DNA from: Neorhodopirellula pilleata
Lineage (GTDB): Bacteria; Planctomycetota; Planctomycetia; Pirellulales; Pirellulaceae
Length of the DNA: 64,000 nucleotides
Reading direction: 5' to 3'
Assembly: GCF_007859915.1 (NCBI RefSeq)
Contig: NZ_SJPM01000013.1
Span: 1-64,000, forward strand
Part shown: positions 17,770 to 26,488 of the stretch, piece by piece
Layout: each line of letters starts with the position of its first letter
Numbering within the stretch: the stretch's first letter is position 1
The notes under the pieces: model-generated
What the model saw: the letters and a program-made list of their open reading frames with translations, nothing else
Told to the model about the DNA's origin: nothing
Database searches by the model: none
Translations under genes and position numbers: made by a program

Positions 17770-18174
17770 CTTTTCGATCGCATCGACGGCCAGTCGCAAG
17801 GAACGCGCTGCCATGACGAAATTCGTGTGACCGCTGACTTCCGGCTGGATCGATTCGTACAACTCGGTCGCTCCGCGTAAGCGGCGGAGTTTTTTCTTGG
17901 CCATCTTCAGGTACGCCTTCGGATCATCAACGGCGTCGAGGGGACCGACGGCCAAGATGAAGTCGTAGAGATCGCGAACGACCTCCCGCAGGTCTTCGTC
18001 ATCATCGGCTTCATCGCAATGCTTCAAGAACGTGCGAACCATCCACACGTGAGTCAACAAAGCATCGATCGAACGAACCCGCGACATCGGGTCGTCCAAA
18101 GACTCGCTTGGCTTAGCGCTAGGAAACTCGCCAGCGGGATCGCTCGGTGAGGGTAACCCGGTCTCCGAACTCAC
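17746..18174 (-). CDS. hypothetical helical protein
   Basis: A 142-residue acidic soluble protein, largely helical (RSIDALLTHVWMVRTFLKH and KAYLKMAKKKLRRLRGATE). No family was recognised. The start ATG overlaps the stop of the membrane gene upstream by 4 bases, which points to translational coupling. The last residues (VVRDQS) and the TAG stop come from the outer end of a family A repeat, so the original C-terminus may have been changed by the insertion. Confidence 0.65.
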   Translation of the reverse strand: MSSETGLPSPSDPAGEFPSAKPSESLDDPMSRVRSIDALLTHVWMVRTFLKHCDEADDDEDLREVVRDLYDFILAVGPLDAVDDPKAYLKMAKKKLRRLRGATELYESIQPEVSGHTNFVMAARSLRLAVDAIEKLVVRDQS

Positions 18175-18761
18175 GTCGTGGATTCTTCGGCAGGTAGCGT
18201 TTGAGGTTTGAGTGTCGGTTCAGTCGATTCGACCACCGGCGTGGACTCCGTCGCCGGCTTCGCGGGCGCGTGACCATGGGGTGTATTCATGGCGACGAGG
18301 ACGACGCCGACCACAGTCAATGCCATGCCGACCCACAACAACGGGCTGACGTTCGTTCCTGCGTGCAGTCGAATAACGGAAACCAAAGCAGTCACCGAGA
18401 CCGCACCGCCGAACACGATCGGCATGACCAACAATGCATTGCCACGGCTGGTCATCATCGCGGAAGTCAAGCACAACGCACCGAATGCACCGAGCGATCC
18501 GGCAAGGAAACCCCACTTGGCGGTGGGGAAGTGGGTGCCTGTGAAGTTGAATGAATCGCCTTTGACGCCCATCATCAGGAGCCCGCCGAAAATCGCAATA
18601 ACAAGGTACGCGATTCCGATGAACACATAGGGTTTGAAAGGTGACCACAACGGGACGCCCTCAGGCCGAGGAGCTTGCGCGTTACCGATCGTTGGCCCGT
18701 AACAACCCCAAAAGAAAGCCGTGCCGAGTGCGAAGAGAATGGGTATCAACATTTTGTTCAT
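18171..18761 (-). CDS. five-helix DMT/EamA-like membrane protein
   Basis: A 196-residue integral membrane protein with hydrophobic helices at about 3-20, 45-65, 85-105, 110-130 and 140-158, and a hydrophilic Thr/Glu/Pro tail (160-196). The pattern ALGTAFFWGCYGP and VGMALTVVGVVLVAMNTP resembles a single EamA-like repeat of drug/metabolite transporters, which as half-size proteins dimerise. The substrate is unknown. It overlaps the downstream 142-residue gene by 4 bases. Confidence 0.72.
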   Translation of the reverse strand: MNKMLIPILFALGTAFFWGCYGPTIGNAQAPRPEGVPLWSPFKPYVFIGIAYLVIAIFGGLLMMGVKGDSFNFTGTHFPTAKWGFLAGSLGAFGALCLTSAMMTSRGNALLVMPIVFGGAVSVTALVSVIRLHAGTNVSPLLWVGMALTVVGVVLVAMNTPHGHAPAKPATESTPVVESTEPTLKPQTLPAEESTT

Positions 18762-18794
18762 GAATCCCTCAGGTGGGAGGTCGGGTAACGATCG

Positions 18795-19886
18795 CTAGGG
18801 GTTGATCAAGAAATGACAGATGTCACCGTCTTGCATAATGTAAGCTTTGCCTTCGGCGCGAAGTTTTCCAGCCGCTCGAATTTCTTTTTCACTCTTGTAC
18901 TCTTCGAGGTCGGCAAGACTGTAGATCTCGGCACGAATGAACTTGTGTTCAAAATCGCTGTGGATCACTCCGGCCGCCTGGGGTGCGGTCGATCCGATTG
19001 CAAACGGCCACGCTCGGACTTCTTTCTCGCCGGCCGTGAAATAACTTTGCAAACCTAATGTGCGATAGGTTTCCCGGGCGATGACGTTGAGTGACGGTTC
19101 GGCCAAACCCACGTCGGCGAGCATTTCGGCCCGATCGGCTTCGTCCAATTCGGCGATCTCGGCTTCGAGTTTGGCACAAACACATGCTACACCCGCGCCC
19201 GATTTGGCGGCATGGGCTCGGACTTTCTCGACTAATGGATGCTTGCCTTCGAGATCATTCTCATCGACGTTGGCGACGTACAAAATCGGCTTGGCGGTCA
19301 TCAAGCCGTAGCTGCTGATCGCGTTGGATTCGGCGGGATTGAGCGTTAGCGTTCGCAACGGTTGTTCGCTTTCCAAGTGAGCGTTGCATTTTTCGATCAC
19401 CGAAACCCGCAACAACGCTTCCTTGTCGCCACTGCGGGCCGAACGTTGGGCTTTGCCGAGCGCGTTTTCGAGCGTTTGCATATCGGCCAATACCAATTCG
19501 GTCTCGATCGTATCGATGTCGGCGATCGGATCGACATTGCCCGCAACGTGAGTCACGTCGGGGTCCTCGAAACAACGCACCACTTGCATGATCGCATCGA
19601 CTTGGCGGATGTGAGAGAGGAACTTGTTGCCCAGTCCTTCGCCTTCGGCGGCCCCTTTAACGATGCCGGCGATGTCGACCAATTTGAGCGCCGCCGGAAT
19701 GATTTTCTGAGGGACGATGAATTCCGTGATCCGCTTCAAGCGATCATCGGGAACACTGACGATTCCCTCATTCGGCTCGATCGTGCAGAAAGGGTAGTTG
19801 GCGCTCTGCGCGGCGACGCTGCACGTGAGGGCGTTGAACAACGTGCTCTTGCCGACATTCGGCAAACCAACGATTCCGGCTTCCAT
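18795..19886 (-). CDS. ychF: redox-regulated ATPase YchF (OLA1 family)
   Basis: A 363-residue Obg-like P-loop protein that prefers ATP over GTP and associates with ribosomes. Walker A is GLPNVGKST at residues 6-14, followed by ANYPFCTIEPNEG, DIAGIVKGAAEGEGLGN and the NVDEND motif in place of NKxD. The C-terminal TGS domain ends in YIMQDGDICHFLIN. From the ATG at 19886 the length equals E. coli YchF; an upstream in-frame start would add 8 unconserved residues. Confidence 0.95.
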   Translation of the reverse strand: MEAGIVGLPNVGKSTLFNALTCSVAAQSANYPFCTIEPNEGIVSVPDDRLKRITEFIVPQKIIPAALKLVDIAGIVKGAAEGEGLGNKFLSHIRQVDAIMQVVRCFEDPDVTHVAGNVDPIADIDTIETELVLADMQTLENALGKAQRSARSGDKEALLRVSVIEKCNAHLESEQPLRTLTLNPAESNAISSYGLMTAKPILYVANVDENDLEGKHPLVEKVRAHAAKSGAGVACVCAKLEAEIAELDEADRAEMLADVGLAEPSLNVIARETYRTLGLQSYFTAGEKEVRAWPFAIGSTAPQAAGVIHSDFEHKFIRAEIYSLADLEEYKSEKEIRAAGKLRAEGKAYIMQDGDICHFLINP

Positions 19887-20031
19887 CGAAAACTCTACGA
19901 GACGAACCAAACGCCATCAGCGACGCCGCGCCGATGGCAAGAAATTGAAAACGATCGGCACTTGAGTGCCTGGGACCGATGTTATCGCCGGAGTGAGCCG
20001 TTTCGTCGACCCGAGGCAGCCCCGTAATTCG

Positions 20032-20655
20032 CTATTTGGATTTTTGGTAAATCGCGGTCAGCAAAGACTCGGTATCCTTGAATTTCTTGCCACTTTGGAC
20101 CGCTTCGTCGATCAGCTTCCGCGCGTCCGCTTCGCTGTGTCCGAGCGTCACCAACGCGACGAAAGTTTCCTCGATCACCGGCGATGATTCTCCACTACCT
20201 TCGGACAGCTCGTCGCCCGCGACCATCAACGCGAAGCGTGGCATTTTCCGACGCAGTTTGGCGATAATCCGTTCACTGGTTGCCGGGCCGACGCCGGGCA
20301 ACGCGGACAGTGACTTGGTGTCCTGCTCCTCGATCAAGATCGCCAACTCCCGAACCGGACGGACCATCGCCCGCAAGGCTTTCTTGACACCGACGCCGTC
20401 GACGCTGCAGAACAGATCAAAAAACTGGCGTTCGGGCAGCGTCAAGAACCCGACCAGCCGAGGGGTCAAACGTCCGCCCTGGGCGTTGCCTTCGATGTAG
20501 TCGAGCGTGTGCAATCGAACCTCTTGGCCGATCTTGGACTGCAGTTGCCGACGCGTGAAATCGCCCACAAAGACTTCGTAATCAAACGGAGAGGCGGCGA
20601 TCGTGACGGACGTTTCACCAACTTGGACAAGCTTACCGGCAATAGCGCTGATCAA
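20032..20655 (-). CDS. ruvA: Holliday junction branch-migration protein RuvA
   Basis: A 207-residue protein with the RuvA layout: N-terminal OB fold (MISAIAGKLVQVGETSV), two helix-hairpin-helix motifs (FDLFCSVDGVGVKKALRAM and LSALPGVGPATSERIIAKL), and a C-terminal helical domain (TFVALVTLGHSEADARKLI) that contacts RuvB. RuvA binds four-way junctions and recruits the RuvB motor. Neither ruvB nor ruvC lies in the window. It follows ychF in the same direction at 145 bases. Confidence 0.94.
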   Translation of the reverse strand: MISAIAGKLVQVGETSVTIAASPFDYEVFVGDFTRRQLQSKIGQEVRLHTLDYIEGNAQGGRLTPRLVGFLTLPERQFFDLFCSVDGVGVKKALRAMVRPVRELAILIEEQDTKSLSALPGVGPATSERIIAKLRRKMPRFALMVAGDELSEGSGESSPVIEETFVALVTLGHSEADARKLIDEAVQSGKKFKDTESLLTAIYQKSK

Positions 20656-20706
20656 GAGCGGGCTTTCAAAGGAAGGATGGGTTCGTTGTCGAAGACGAGC
20701 GAACCG

Positions 20707-21723
20707 TTAGCGTTGTTTGGCGTCCGAATCCGCTTTGGCGGACTGCGTGTCGCCGCCCGTCGGAGTATCGTTCGCCACCAACTCTTCGGTCATTCGGGCG
20801 CGATATTCCATCATGCTACCGGCTCCCTGGAAACCGACAACGGTCTCATCCCAATTTAGTTCTTTGCCCAGCAAATAGCCGTTGTCGATGTCGAACCGAA
20901 TGCTGCCGTTGCTGAGTTGTTGAACGACTTGGGCTTTGATCGATTCTTCGGTGATCGGCGTGAGCGTTTCGCTCTTGACGTCGATCGTCGCCACGCCCGT
21001 TTTGACTTTCTTGAGCGTGTAGACTTGTCGGATTTTGATCACCTTGACCAACCCGTCATCGGTGCGAGCCTGGATCTCCGAGGGAACTGTCCATTTGGTC
21101 CCGATTGAGACCGGTTCGGCCGGTAGCGATAGCGTCAATGCGCCCATTCCCAGGGAAGCCTTGGATCCGGCATGACTTTCGCGACGAATTTCGTCGCCTT
21201 TTTGGTTGATCGTGACCGTGGCGAGGGGCTTTCCGATTTGTTCGGCCACGACGCTGAAGATCTTTGGCGGCTGTTCACCCGAGACACTGTCCCATCGAAC
21301 TTCGTCTTGATCGCCGTTCTTTTGGGTCATCGATACGGATTCGATTTGATGATCGAATGTCATCTCGGTGGGTTGGACCTCGCGTACGTCCCACGACCGC
21401 ACACTGGTGGTGTGGACGTTGGCGATCTCTTCGGTACCATTGATCCGAGTCTTGGTCTTGGCAACGTGCGTGACCTCGTATCGAATTTTTTGATTGGAAT
21501 TGAGTTTATGGCGAAGCAGATACGTCTCGTCGCCGGTCGTTTCGGACGGCGAGTTTGAATCCGCCTTCACAAGCACGCTCGGCCCGCCCGCTTGTTGTTT
21601 CTCAGCAGGTGTTTCTCCGGGCGAGGCTGCAGGGGTGATTGCACCGGCGACAACGGTCAAACCGAAAGCAACGATTCTGGCGGCGATTCCGGCGGTGGGG
21701 CGAAGCGGATGATGAATCAACAC
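20707..21723 (-). CDS. exported protein of unknown function (DUF6263-like)
   Basis: A 338-residue protein from a GTG at 21723, chosen because gaggaa lies 6 bases upstream and the next residues form a signal peptide (AARIVAFGLTVVAGAITPAA). The open frame extends 81 codons further up but without hydrophobic start features. The mature part is beta-rich with repeated Thr/Val patterns (QKIRYEVTHVAKTKTRING and GTKWTVPSEIQ), similar in feel to DUF6263-type proteins. It would be periplasmic or surface-exposed. It ends 51 bases from the ruvA start. Confidence 0.68.
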   Translation of the reverse strand: MLIHHPLRPTAGIAARIVAFGLTVVAGAITPAASPGETPAEKQQAGGPSVLVKADSNSPSETTGDETYLLRHKLNSNQKIRYEVTHVAKTKTRINGTEEIANVHTTSVRSWDVREVQPTEMTFDHQIESVSMTQKNGDQDEVRWDSVSGEQPPKIFSVVAEQIGKPLATVTINQKGDEIRRESHAGSKASLGMGALTLSLPAEPVSIGTKWTVPSEIQARTDDGLVKVIKIRQVYTLKKVKTGVATIDVKSETLTPITEESIKAQVVQQLSNGSIRFDIDNGYLLGKELNWDETVVGFQGAGSMMEYRARMTEELVANDTPTGGDTQSAKADSDAKQR

Positions 21724-22040
21724 AACCAATTCCTCATGAATTCGAACAGATGGGCAAAACCAGTCTCGCAAATAGCAGAACTTTCCCGCCGTTTCCAGAG
21801 TAACATCATGAACTCGAATCTCCCCCAAACTGACTATTTGGACTAAGATGCTCCCAGTTCCAAACGAATTAACCGCCTTTGCCGAGAAATCGTACCCGTT
21901 GATTGACCCCCGTGGCACACTCCAAAGGGGAGCGTTCGGTTTCCAAAAAGAAGGCAACGAACGCAAGCCATCCGAAAGTCCGTTTGCTTACACAGAGTTA
22001 GTTTGAATTGATGATCATTAAGAAAGACGACATACTTCGG
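21724..22040. other. divergent intergenic region without a recognised gene
   Basis: About 317 bases lie between the start of the exported protein (minus) and the MaoC-like gene (plus). It holds their leaders and presumably both promoters. No repeat family, hairpin or supported short gene was seen. Confidence 0.5.
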
Positions 22041-22559
22041 ATGTCGGCGATCGAGCCGATCGCCTCGGATCTGCTTTATTACGAAGATCTGGTTGTGGGG
22101 CAGCAGTGGACCAGTCCCAGCCGACAAATTACGGCGGACGATGTCGAGACGTTTTCGGAACTGACGGGCGACTTTGATCCTTTGCACAAAGGCAACGACG
22201 GCTCTCCATTCGGCCGCCCGATCGCTCATGGGCTTTTGGGGCTCAGCATCTTGGCGGGCCTAAGTACCGAATACCCCCGGGCGGCGACGTTGGCACTGGT
22301 CGGCGTAACGGACTGGCAGTTTGAAAAACCGATCTTTTTCGGCGATACGGTTCATGTGCTTACTGAGGTGACTGAAATTCAACCTCACGGTCGTCGTGCC
22401 GGTCGGATTACGTGGTTGAGGAAACTGATCTGTGACGACGGCAGGGTCCTTCAACAGGGCGTCTTCATTACGTTGGTGGCGTCCCACTCGCGATCACTCG
22501 CAAGCCACACGTCGCAACAGACCGAAAACAAACCACGCGTCCCACGGCAACCTCGGTGA
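22041..22559 (+). CDS. MaoC-like hotdog hydratase/dehydratase
   Basis: A 172-residue protein from the ATG at 22041; in-frame ATG 22011 and TTG 22008 would add about 10 residues. It has the MaoC/R-hydratase pattern YYEDLVVGQQW, ELTGDFDPLHK and PIAHGLLGLSIL, in which Asp and His of the hydratase motif are present. Such enzymes hydrate trans-2-enoyl-CoA or act on related thioesters. The C-terminus carries an unconserved polar tail. It overlaps the next hotdog gene by 4 bases (GTGA). Confidence 0.82.
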   Translation: MSAIEPIASDLLYYEDLVVGQQWTSPSRQITADDVETFSELTGDFDPLHKGNDGSPFGRPIAHGLLGLSILAGLSTEYPRAATLALVGVTDWQFEKPIFFGDTVHVLTEVTEIQPHGRRAGRITWLRKLICDDGRVLQQGVFITLVASHSRSLASHTSQQTENKPRVPRQPR

Positions 22560-22966
22560 GCCAGCGATTTTCGGACGCACCCATTTCTCGTTTGGTCGGC
22601 TTTCAAGTTCGTCCATTGGAAGAAACTGATTCGAACAATGAGTTTCTCGGTCGCGCGATCGTCGACATTCAATGCGGTCCACAACATCACAACCCGATGG
22701 GACGTGTCCATGGAGGGTTGGTGTCCGCCCTGGCCGACGCAGCGATGGGAATCGCATTCGGACGCACGCTACTGGATACCGAAGACTTTTCGACGATCGA
22801 AATGAAAGTCAGTTTCATCCGGCCGGTTCGTGAAGGACTGCTGAGCGCCGACGCCAAAGTCATCCAACGCGGTCTGCGGATCGGTTTCGTCGAATGCGTC
22901 ATCACCGACCAACGTGGCAAGTTGATCGCAACCGGTTCATCGACTTGTACGGTTCTGTCGCGTTAA
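22556..22966 (+). CDS. PaaI-family hotdog thioesterase
   Basis: A 136-residue acyl-CoA thioesterase-like protein. The signature HHNPMGRVHGGLVSALADAA at about 43-62 carries the HGG and Asp/Ala pattern of the PaaI active site, and MKVSFIRPVREGLLSADAKV is the usual central strand and helix. The start is GTG inside the preceding stop. The pairing with a MaoC-like gene suggests joint action on CoA or acyl thioesters, although the substrate is unknown. Confidence 0.85.
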   Translation: MSQRFSDAPISRLVGFQVRPLEETDSNNEFLGRAIVDIQCGPQHHNPMGRVHGGLVSALADAAMGIAFGRTLLDTEDFSTIEMKVSFIRPVREGLLSADAKVIQRGLRIGFVECVITDQRGKLIATGSSTCTVLSR

Positions 22967-22985
22967 GAGCCTATCCGAACAGGGG

Positions 22986-25703
22986 TCAGATGGGCACCAA
23001 GTCATCACGCCGGGCCCATCCGCTTTGGGACGTCGTGCCCTCGATCAGGCACCAATCGCCACGCTGTTGGCCAATGACAAACGAGCGACCTTCCACGCCG
23101 GCCAACTCATTGACCACTCCGAACGACTCGCCGTCGCCACCACGAAGTTCCAAGGTGTCGACCACACTGATCGCTAAACCGCTGCGTGGTTCGACTTGAT
23201 CGAGCGTCACGATGCAACAACCGATCGACACAACAAGCATCAAGGCCGAAAGCCACCAGCGTCGGCCTGAGTCCTTCCGACTCCCCGCCAGTCGCCACCA
23301 ACCAAGCCACCAAAGCAACCCGCCGACAACGAGCCACGCCAATGGCATGAACCAATGCCTGAACCCGAGTCCCAATCGGGCTTGGGCGATGATCAGATTG
23401 GCCTGATTCCGCACGTCCCATGGCGTGAACGTTTGGGCGATACGATAGTGGGCAACGCTGCGCCCGAGTTGATCGACTTGAAAGTAAACGTTGCCGAGAT
23501 TCTTGTGGATCGCTCCATTGTCGATCCCACTATCGATCAACATCTGGTACCTCTTCGCAGCGTCAAGATATGATGTCCTCGCGCGACCGACATCGCCTTG
23601 CGATTTCCACTGCGAAGCCGCGTGATACGCTTGATCGGCTTCATTCAGGACGGTCGCCTGTTGAGCCTCATCGAGCAGCACGACCGAGGTCGCTGCCCAA
23701 AGGTTTGGCATCAGGTTCCAACTTGCTAGCGCGAACAAAGCCATCGGAGCGACCGAGCGACGCACCGTACCGAGAGCCGACCCCAACTCGTGGGAACTCG
23801 CTTGACGGCGTTTGAACACGAAGCGATTGTTTGATTGGGCTGCCGCGATGGTTTCCAACCATTGCTGGGCATCGTCGATGAGGCTTCGCCTTTGATCGTT
23901 CTCATTGATCGTTGTTGTTGCGGTGTTGTGACAACGATGGGCTAGTGACTCAAGCTCGGCCGCCTTGTCCGAATAGCCGTGTGATCGCAGGACGCCCAAG
24001 CAGCGATGCCAATCCACGTCAGGACGAAGACCGAAGCTTCGTTGTACATAAGTTTGCAAGATAGCGGGGATCTCATTGGGCGTTGAAACATCACCAAGTT
24101 GATTGGCGGCAAACTGTTTTGCCGGTCGCAAACGCTGAAACATCAATGGAAGATGGCCGCGATGGCGAACCAAGGTTGCAATCAATCCGATCACCAGCGG
24201 CAAACCATAGACCAACCAAACGATTCCCTTGAGCGAACCACGCTGTTGATTTTGTAGAACGACTGGGCCGGATTCATTGGCGAGTAACCAACGAAACGGC
24301 GACCAATCCTGCAGCGACGAGGGGCTCGATACCGCGAGCGGCTCGTCACTCGATGTAGTGGATTCGGATCGATCCTCGGGACCGACGATCGAATCCATTG
24401 CCAATCTTTCAGCCTCTTCCACCTTGATCGCGATCGGCTCGGTTTGGATCGTTTCGAACGTTTCCGTTTTGGGGTCAAAGAAACTCATTTCGATCGAAGG
24501 GATCGAATCCACGGTTTCGTCGATCGGGCGGATGGTGGTCGTGAAGTACTTCACGCCATTCTGAATGAATCCCGCGAGCGGTTGTCCGTCGATGCGAAAC
24601 TTTTCCCGCAAGTGATCCAGTGGCGGGGCTTGGACGCTATCCAAGGGACCGTCACCGGACACGCCCAATTGTAATGTAATCGGATCACCCGCACTGACGC
24701 GTCGCAAATCTGTCTTGGCAATCATTTCATAGCGACCGACCGCACCTTGAAACGACGCCGGTCGTCCTTCGCGGGGAATCGGTACGACCTGAGTTTGATC
24801 GACCTCGGCTGTCGCGGCGATCGGTCGGGTTGCCGCGACCACCAGTCGCGAACTCATGGCGGAATCAAACCGGTCACCAAAGGGCGAACCGAACTGGCCG
24901 CCGAAGGCCTCGTCGAACATGCTGCGGCGTTTTTCGATGCGAAGCTCAAGCGGGTAATTCATCGCGATCAACACGTTGCTCGCGTCGATTTTTCCGGGCT
25001 TGTTCGGATAAATCGTCGTGTCGATCTCGTAAAGGTAATAGCCTTTCGACTCGCCCTCGGGCGTCTTGCGCACGACGTTCTCACCACCGGGGCGTTTGCG
25101 CTGTTGGGCCATGTCGGTCATGGCGGGCTCGAAAGGGCCCCATGAAGTACGGTCGGACAGCATCTGCCACATCTCGCCCTCGCTGAGCAAACGATCGAGC
25201 GTTTCGTCGCGGTAGGGACGCACCCAAATTTTTAGCGTCAGTTCCAATGGTTCGCCGACGTAGACGCGATCCTGTTTTCCGACGATTTCGACCAACATTA
25301 AATCGCCCGTTTCGCTGACGGATGCGACGAAACCCAGAGGTGATGTCTTGACCAAGCGGCCGTCGACGGAAACTTCCATCGGCGGAATTTCGAACGTGCC
25401 CGGTCGCGTCGGGGTGATCTCGTACACCAGCGTGACGGATTGTCGCGAGGACATGCGGCCGTTGATGATCGTCGTTTGAGAACTTCGCCTCGGAACTCCG
25501 GCGGATTCGATCGTCAAACCATCGACCGTCGGAATCTTGGGCGGCTCGTAGGTTTCGGCGTCTTCGATCGTGATTTGCAAATCGATCGAATCGTTCACGT
25601 AGGCTTGCCCGCTCGACAACCGCGCGTCGACCTCGGCACCGCTGGAAGGGGACGCGAGCGTCACCGAAATACAGGCTAACACCAACATCCAAATGCGTCG
25701 CAT
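22986..25703 (-). CDS. BatD-like protein fused to a BatE-like TPR/SH3 part
   Basis: A 905-residue membrane protein from the ATG at 25703. A signal peptide (MLVLACISVTLASPSSGA) leads into a BatD region (about 25-430) with VNDSIDLQITIED, TLVYEITPTRPGTFEIPP and YVGEPLELTLKIWV. A transmembrane helix lies near 530 (VWLVYGLPLVIGLIATLV). The second part has TPR-like repeats (SQWKSQGDVGRARTSYLDAA and AIHKNLGNVYFQVDQLG), two more helices, and a C-terminal SH3-like domain (VVDTLELRGGDGESFGVV). BatD and BatE are usually separate genes near batA/batB and moxR; none of those is in the window. Confidence 0.8.
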   Translation of the reverse strand: MRRIWMLVLACISVTLASPSSGAEVDARLSSGQAYVNDSIDLQITIEDAETYEPPKIPTVDGLTIESAGVPRRSSQTTIINGRMSSRQSVTLVYEITPTRPGTFEIPPMEVSVDGRLVKTSPLGFVASVSETGDLMLVEIVGKQDRVYVGEPLELTLKIWVRPYRDETLDRLLSEGEMWQMLSDRTSWGPFEPAMTDMAQQRKRPGGENVVRKTPEGESKGYYLYEIDTTIYPNKPGKIDASNVLIAMNYPLELRIEKRRSMFDEAFGGQFGSPFGDRFDSAMSSRLVVAATRPIAATAEVDQTQVVPIPREGRPASFQGAVGRYEMIAKTDLRRVSAGDPITLQLGVSGDGPLDSVQAPPLDHLREKFRIDGQPLAGFIQNGVKYFTTTIRPIDETVDSIPSIEMSFFDPKTETFETIQTEPIAIKVEEAERLAMDSIVGPEDRSESTTSSDEPLAVSSPSSLQDWSPFRWLLANESGPVVLQNQQRGSLKGIVWLVYGLPLVIGLIATLVRHRGHLPLMFQRLRPAKQFAANQLGDVSTPNEIPAILQTYVQRSFGLRPDVDWHRCLGVLRSHGYSDKAAELESLAHRCHNTATTTINENDQRRSLIDDAQQWLETIAAAQSNNRFVFKRRQASSHELGSALGTVRRSVAPMALFALASWNLMPNLWAATSVVLLDEAQQATVLNEADQAYHAASQWKSQGDVGRARTSYLDAAKRYQMLIDSGIDNGAIHKNLGNVYFQVDQLGRSVAHYRIAQTFTPWDVRNQANLIIAQARLGLGFRHWFMPLAWLVVGGLLWWLGWWRLAGSRKDSGRRWWLSALMLVVSIGCCIVTLDQVEPRSGLAISVVDTLELRGGDGESFGVVNELAGVEGRSFVIGQQRGDWCLIEGTTSQSGWARRDDLVPI

Positions 25704-25728
25704 CGTGGGATCGATCAGCGACGGATTC

Positions 25729-25792
25729 TTAACGTGGCGTCGATTTTCAGTCGACGTTTCCGAGAATGGCGACTGAAAGTCGCCTCCACGTA
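25729..25792. repeat. palindromic repeat, family B
   Basis: The arms ttaacgtggcgtcgattttc with agtcgacg (25729-25755) and tggcgactgaaagtcgcctc with cacgta (25767-25792) match the core of the 8418-8527 element. It lies 26 bases upstream of the BatD-like start. The rest of 25704-25981 holds no supported gene. Confidence 0.7.
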
Positions 25793-25981
25793 GAAAACTA
25801 GTTAGCATCAGTTTCCCGCGTCGCATCAGGCTCCATCTCCTCGTTTTGGGCAGGTCAACAGAAAACATCGTTTACGCCGACCGCGGGGGTGGGGTTCGGG
25901 TGAGGAATTTTAGCAATGAAACGACTCATCTGATCGCCCCGGTTGTGCCGATGAAAGGGGTGTTGCTGTCTAGGAGGTCGG

Positions 25982-26416
25982 TTGGCCTCGGTTCGTTGCG
26001 ATGTCGCCAAACGGGAAATTCACGTGATACGTCCATCCATTCTGTTGTCCGTCGCCGCAGTGATCCTGGCGATTTCGACTTCCATGACCACACCATCCAA
26101 CGCCCAAGGGGTGCCCGGCTACGGAGCACAAAACCCGCAAGGTTTTGGTGCCCAAGGCTACGGAACCCAACCCGGCTTCGGACAAGCCTGGGGCAGTTCA
26201 GCGGCCAACGTCGATTGGAACCGATTTTATCACTACCCCTACGTTTATTACCCCCAGAACTTCTGGGGACAAGAGTATTTTAAAAGCAGTGATAGTTTGT
26301 ACCACCGCTATCCCAACGAGATGCGAATCCCGGTTTATAATAAGCAGTGGCACAACTACTATCCGAGCAATCGCCGCTTCCACCGCGGCAATCACTTCAT
26401 TCTCGATACGTTCTAA
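25982..26416 (+). CDS. small exported Gly/Tyr-rich protein
   Basis: A 144-residue protein with an N-terminal signal (PSILLSVAAVILAISTS, cut after about SNAQG). The mature part opens with Gly/Gln/Tyr repeats (GYGAQNPQGFGAQGYGTQPG) and continues Tyr/His/Asn-rich (FYHYPYVYYPQNFW). The start is TTG with a strong aggaggt at 25972-25978 but only 4 bases spacing; a GTG at 26024 would give a shorter signal. The function is unknown; composition suggests a surface or matrix protein. It runs in the same frame directly into the next gene. Confidence 0.7.
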   Translation: MASVRCDVAKREIHVIRPSILLSVAAVILAISTSMTTPSNAQGVPGYGAQNPQGFGAQGYGTQPGFGQAWGSSAANVDWNRFYHYPYVYYPQNFWGQEYFKSSDSLYHRYPNEMRIPVYNKQWHNYYPSNRRFHRGNHFILDTF

Positions 26417-26488
26417 ATCACGCTGGACGATTCTCACTCACCGTCGACGCCGAAACCGAAACGCAATCGCAACGCTCAACTCGTTCGA

